From Gammaproteobacteria bacterium (GTDB lineage Bacteria; Pseudomonadota; Gammaproteobacteria; Arenicellales; UBA868): DNA of 36,368 bases. The stretch spans positions 1-36,368 of the forward strand of contig JAKUQS010000001.1 of NCBI GenBank assembly GCA_022451485.1. Reading direction: 5' to 3'. Under the pieces are notes generated by a model. It saw nothing but the letters and a program-made list of their open reading frames with translations, did no database searches and was not told where the DNA came from. Positions within the stretch are counted from its first letter, which is position 1, and every line of letters starts with the position of its first letter. Positions 35,164 to 36,368 of this stretch are shown here, piece after piece. The translations under genes and the position numbers were made by a program.

Positions 35164-36368
35164 CGCTCATACCCCATTGAGTGGATTTGAAGGCGGTAAT
35201 TTGATCGCGTACTGATGCGGCCAATTCAAATTCGAGATCCTCGGCGTGTTTAAACATTTTACGTTCCAGTGTCTTAAGCATTTTCGCCATTTCCGTTGCA
35301 CTGGCCGGTTGGTCAAAGCCCTCTGGCAGGATAGGCGCCCGATTCCGGGTTGAGCGGCCTTTGGCACCATTACCGCCTCCCGCGTGAACCCCATCGATCA
35401 TGTCACGAACATCTTTTTGAATGCTCGTCGGGGTGATGCGATATTTCTTGTTGTAACTGGACTGCTTGATTCGACGCCGATCAGTTTCAGCGATCGCCCG
35501 TTTCATAGAGTCAGTCAGAACATCTGCGTAAAGAATGGCTTTGCCCCTGACGTGTCTTGCAGCGCGACCGATGGTTTGAATAAGTGACCTAGTGGAACGC
35601 AGAAAGCCTTCTTTATCTGCATCTAAAATTGCCACCAGGGATACTTCTGGAAGATCAAGCCCCTCTCGTAAAAGATTAATGCCCACCAACACATCGAATA
35701 CGCCCAGACGCAAGTCACGCAGAATCTCGACCCGCTCTACGGTTTCAATGTCCGAATGAAGGTAACGCACTCGCGTGCCATGATCGTTAAGATAATCACA
35801 CAAATCTTCAGACATTCTCTTCGTCAAGGTAGTAACCAGGACCCGCTCCCCGAGGGCCGTCCGATCATTAATTTCAGACATGAGATCGTCGACCTGCGAC
35901 CCCGCAGGGCGTACTTCCACTTCAGGATCGAGCAGTCCGGTGGGTCGCACGACTTGTTCAATCACAGGAGCCCCTGTTTGCTCCTCATATGGCCCGGGGG
36001 TTGCGGAAAGAAAAATCGTCTGCGGTATTAACCCAACAAACTCTTCGAACATCAATGGCCTATTGTCCAACGCAGAGGGTAAACGGAATCCATATTCCAC
36101 CAGGTTTTCTTTCCGTGACCGATCGCCTTTGTACATCGCGCCCAATTGCGGAATGGTGACATGACTCTCATCCACGATGAGCAAAGCATCGTCCGGCAAG
36201 TAAGACACCAGGGTCGGTGGTGCCTCACCCGGCGACCGCCCAGAAAGGAAACGCGAATAGTTTTCAATGCCCGAGCAGTAGCCCAACTCTCGAATCATTT
36301 CCATATCGTGGCGGGTTCGCTCCTCGAGCCGCTGCGCTTCTACCAAACGATCATGTTTGCGAAGAAAT
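35153..36368 (-). CDS. uvrB: Excinuclease ABC subunit B, N-terminal part beyond window
   Basis: Damage-recognition helicase of nucleotide excision repair. The 404 codons in the window correspond to the C-terminal 60 percent of a roughly 670-residue protein. Present are [18 protein letters not shown] (motif II region), [10 protein letters not shown], the motif IV-VI series with [44 protein letters not shown] and [12 protein letters not shown], and a C-terminal UVR domain ([29 protein letters not shown]) that contacts UvrC. The frame is open to the right edge. Its last 11 bases overlap the start of the metallo-hydrolase gene. Confidence 0.96.
   Translation of the reverse strand, partial: FLRKHDRLVEAQRLEERTRHDMEMIRELGYCSGIENYSRFLSGRSPGEAPPTLVSYLPDDALLIVDESHVTIPQLGAMYKGDRSRKENLVEYGFRLPSALDNRPLMFEEFVGLIPQTIFLSATPGPYEEQTGAPVIEQVVRPTGLLDPEVEVRPAGSQVDDLMSEINDRTALGERVLVTTLTKRMSEDLCDYLNDHGTRVRYLHSDIETVERVEILRDLRLGVFDVLVGINLLREGLDLPEVSLVAILDADKEGFLRSTRSLIQTIGRAARHVRGKAILYADVLTDSMKRAIAETDRRRIKQSSYNKKYRITPTSIQKDVRDMIDGVHAGGGNGAKGRSTRNRAPILPEGFDQPASATEMAKMLKTLERKMFKHAEDLEFELAASVRDQITAFKSTQWGMSGER

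Overview
The window looks like chromosomal housekeeping DNA from a gammaproteobacterium. Two conserved blocks of that class are present in order. The first is rne-rluC-maf(yceF)-rpmF-plsX-fabH-fabG-acpP-fabF-mltG-tmk-holB. The second is thrS-infC-rpmI-rplT-pheS-pheT-ihfA-merR-type regulator-tRNA-Pro. A PilZ gene directly after holB, and tRNA-Val(GAC) just ahead of thrS, fit a Pseudomonas/Xanthomonas-like branch better than enterics. I cannot name the genus. No transposase, integrase, phage gene, rRNA or CRISPR array was seen.

Layout. 1-7833 (minus): lipid, envelope and DNA-replication operon from rpmF to pilZ, tightly packed, with 4-nt overlaps at fabF/mltG and tmk/holB. A near-consensus sigma70 promoter lies ahead of rpmF. 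7937-8533 (plus) maf, convergent with rluC (minus). 9525-10108 is a long hairpin-rich leader before rne (plus). 12341-16954 (minus): hom-thrC, a PolB-type exonuclease and rlmD. 17021-17398 (plus): an Mth938-like protein. 17411-20197 (minus): surE-pcm-yqaA-nlpD, joined by one-base stop/start overlaps. 20392-23769 (minus): a CorC/HlyC-type membrane protein, a broken c-type cytochrome gene, ilvE and dsbB. 23825-31563 (minus): the translation block, including tRNA-Val, thrS, infC, L35/L20, pheST, ihfA, the MerR-type regulator and tRNA-Pro. 31667-35163 (minus): a compact four-enzyme cassette (metallo-beta-lactamase-fold hydrolase, SDR, 2-oxoglutarate/Fe(II) oxygenase, alpha/beta hydrolase) starting inside the end of uvrB, which runs off the right edge.

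The genes mostly serve phospholipid/fatty-acid synthesis, ribosome and aminoacyl-tRNA supply, RNA turnover and amino-acid synthesis. Departures from the usual layout are the main interest: fabD, yceD, pabC and rpoS are missing from their usual neighbourhoods; infC appears to start at ATC with a well-placed ribosome-binding site; an intrinsic terminator stands between rplT and pheS; hom is preceded by a 19-codon in-frame leader ORF that ends exactly at its start; tRNA-Val(GAC) has C rather than U at position 33; a cytochrome c gene carries three lesions. The uvrB-linked four-enzyme cassette is the best candidate for an undescribed pathway; its substrate cannot be read from sequence alone.
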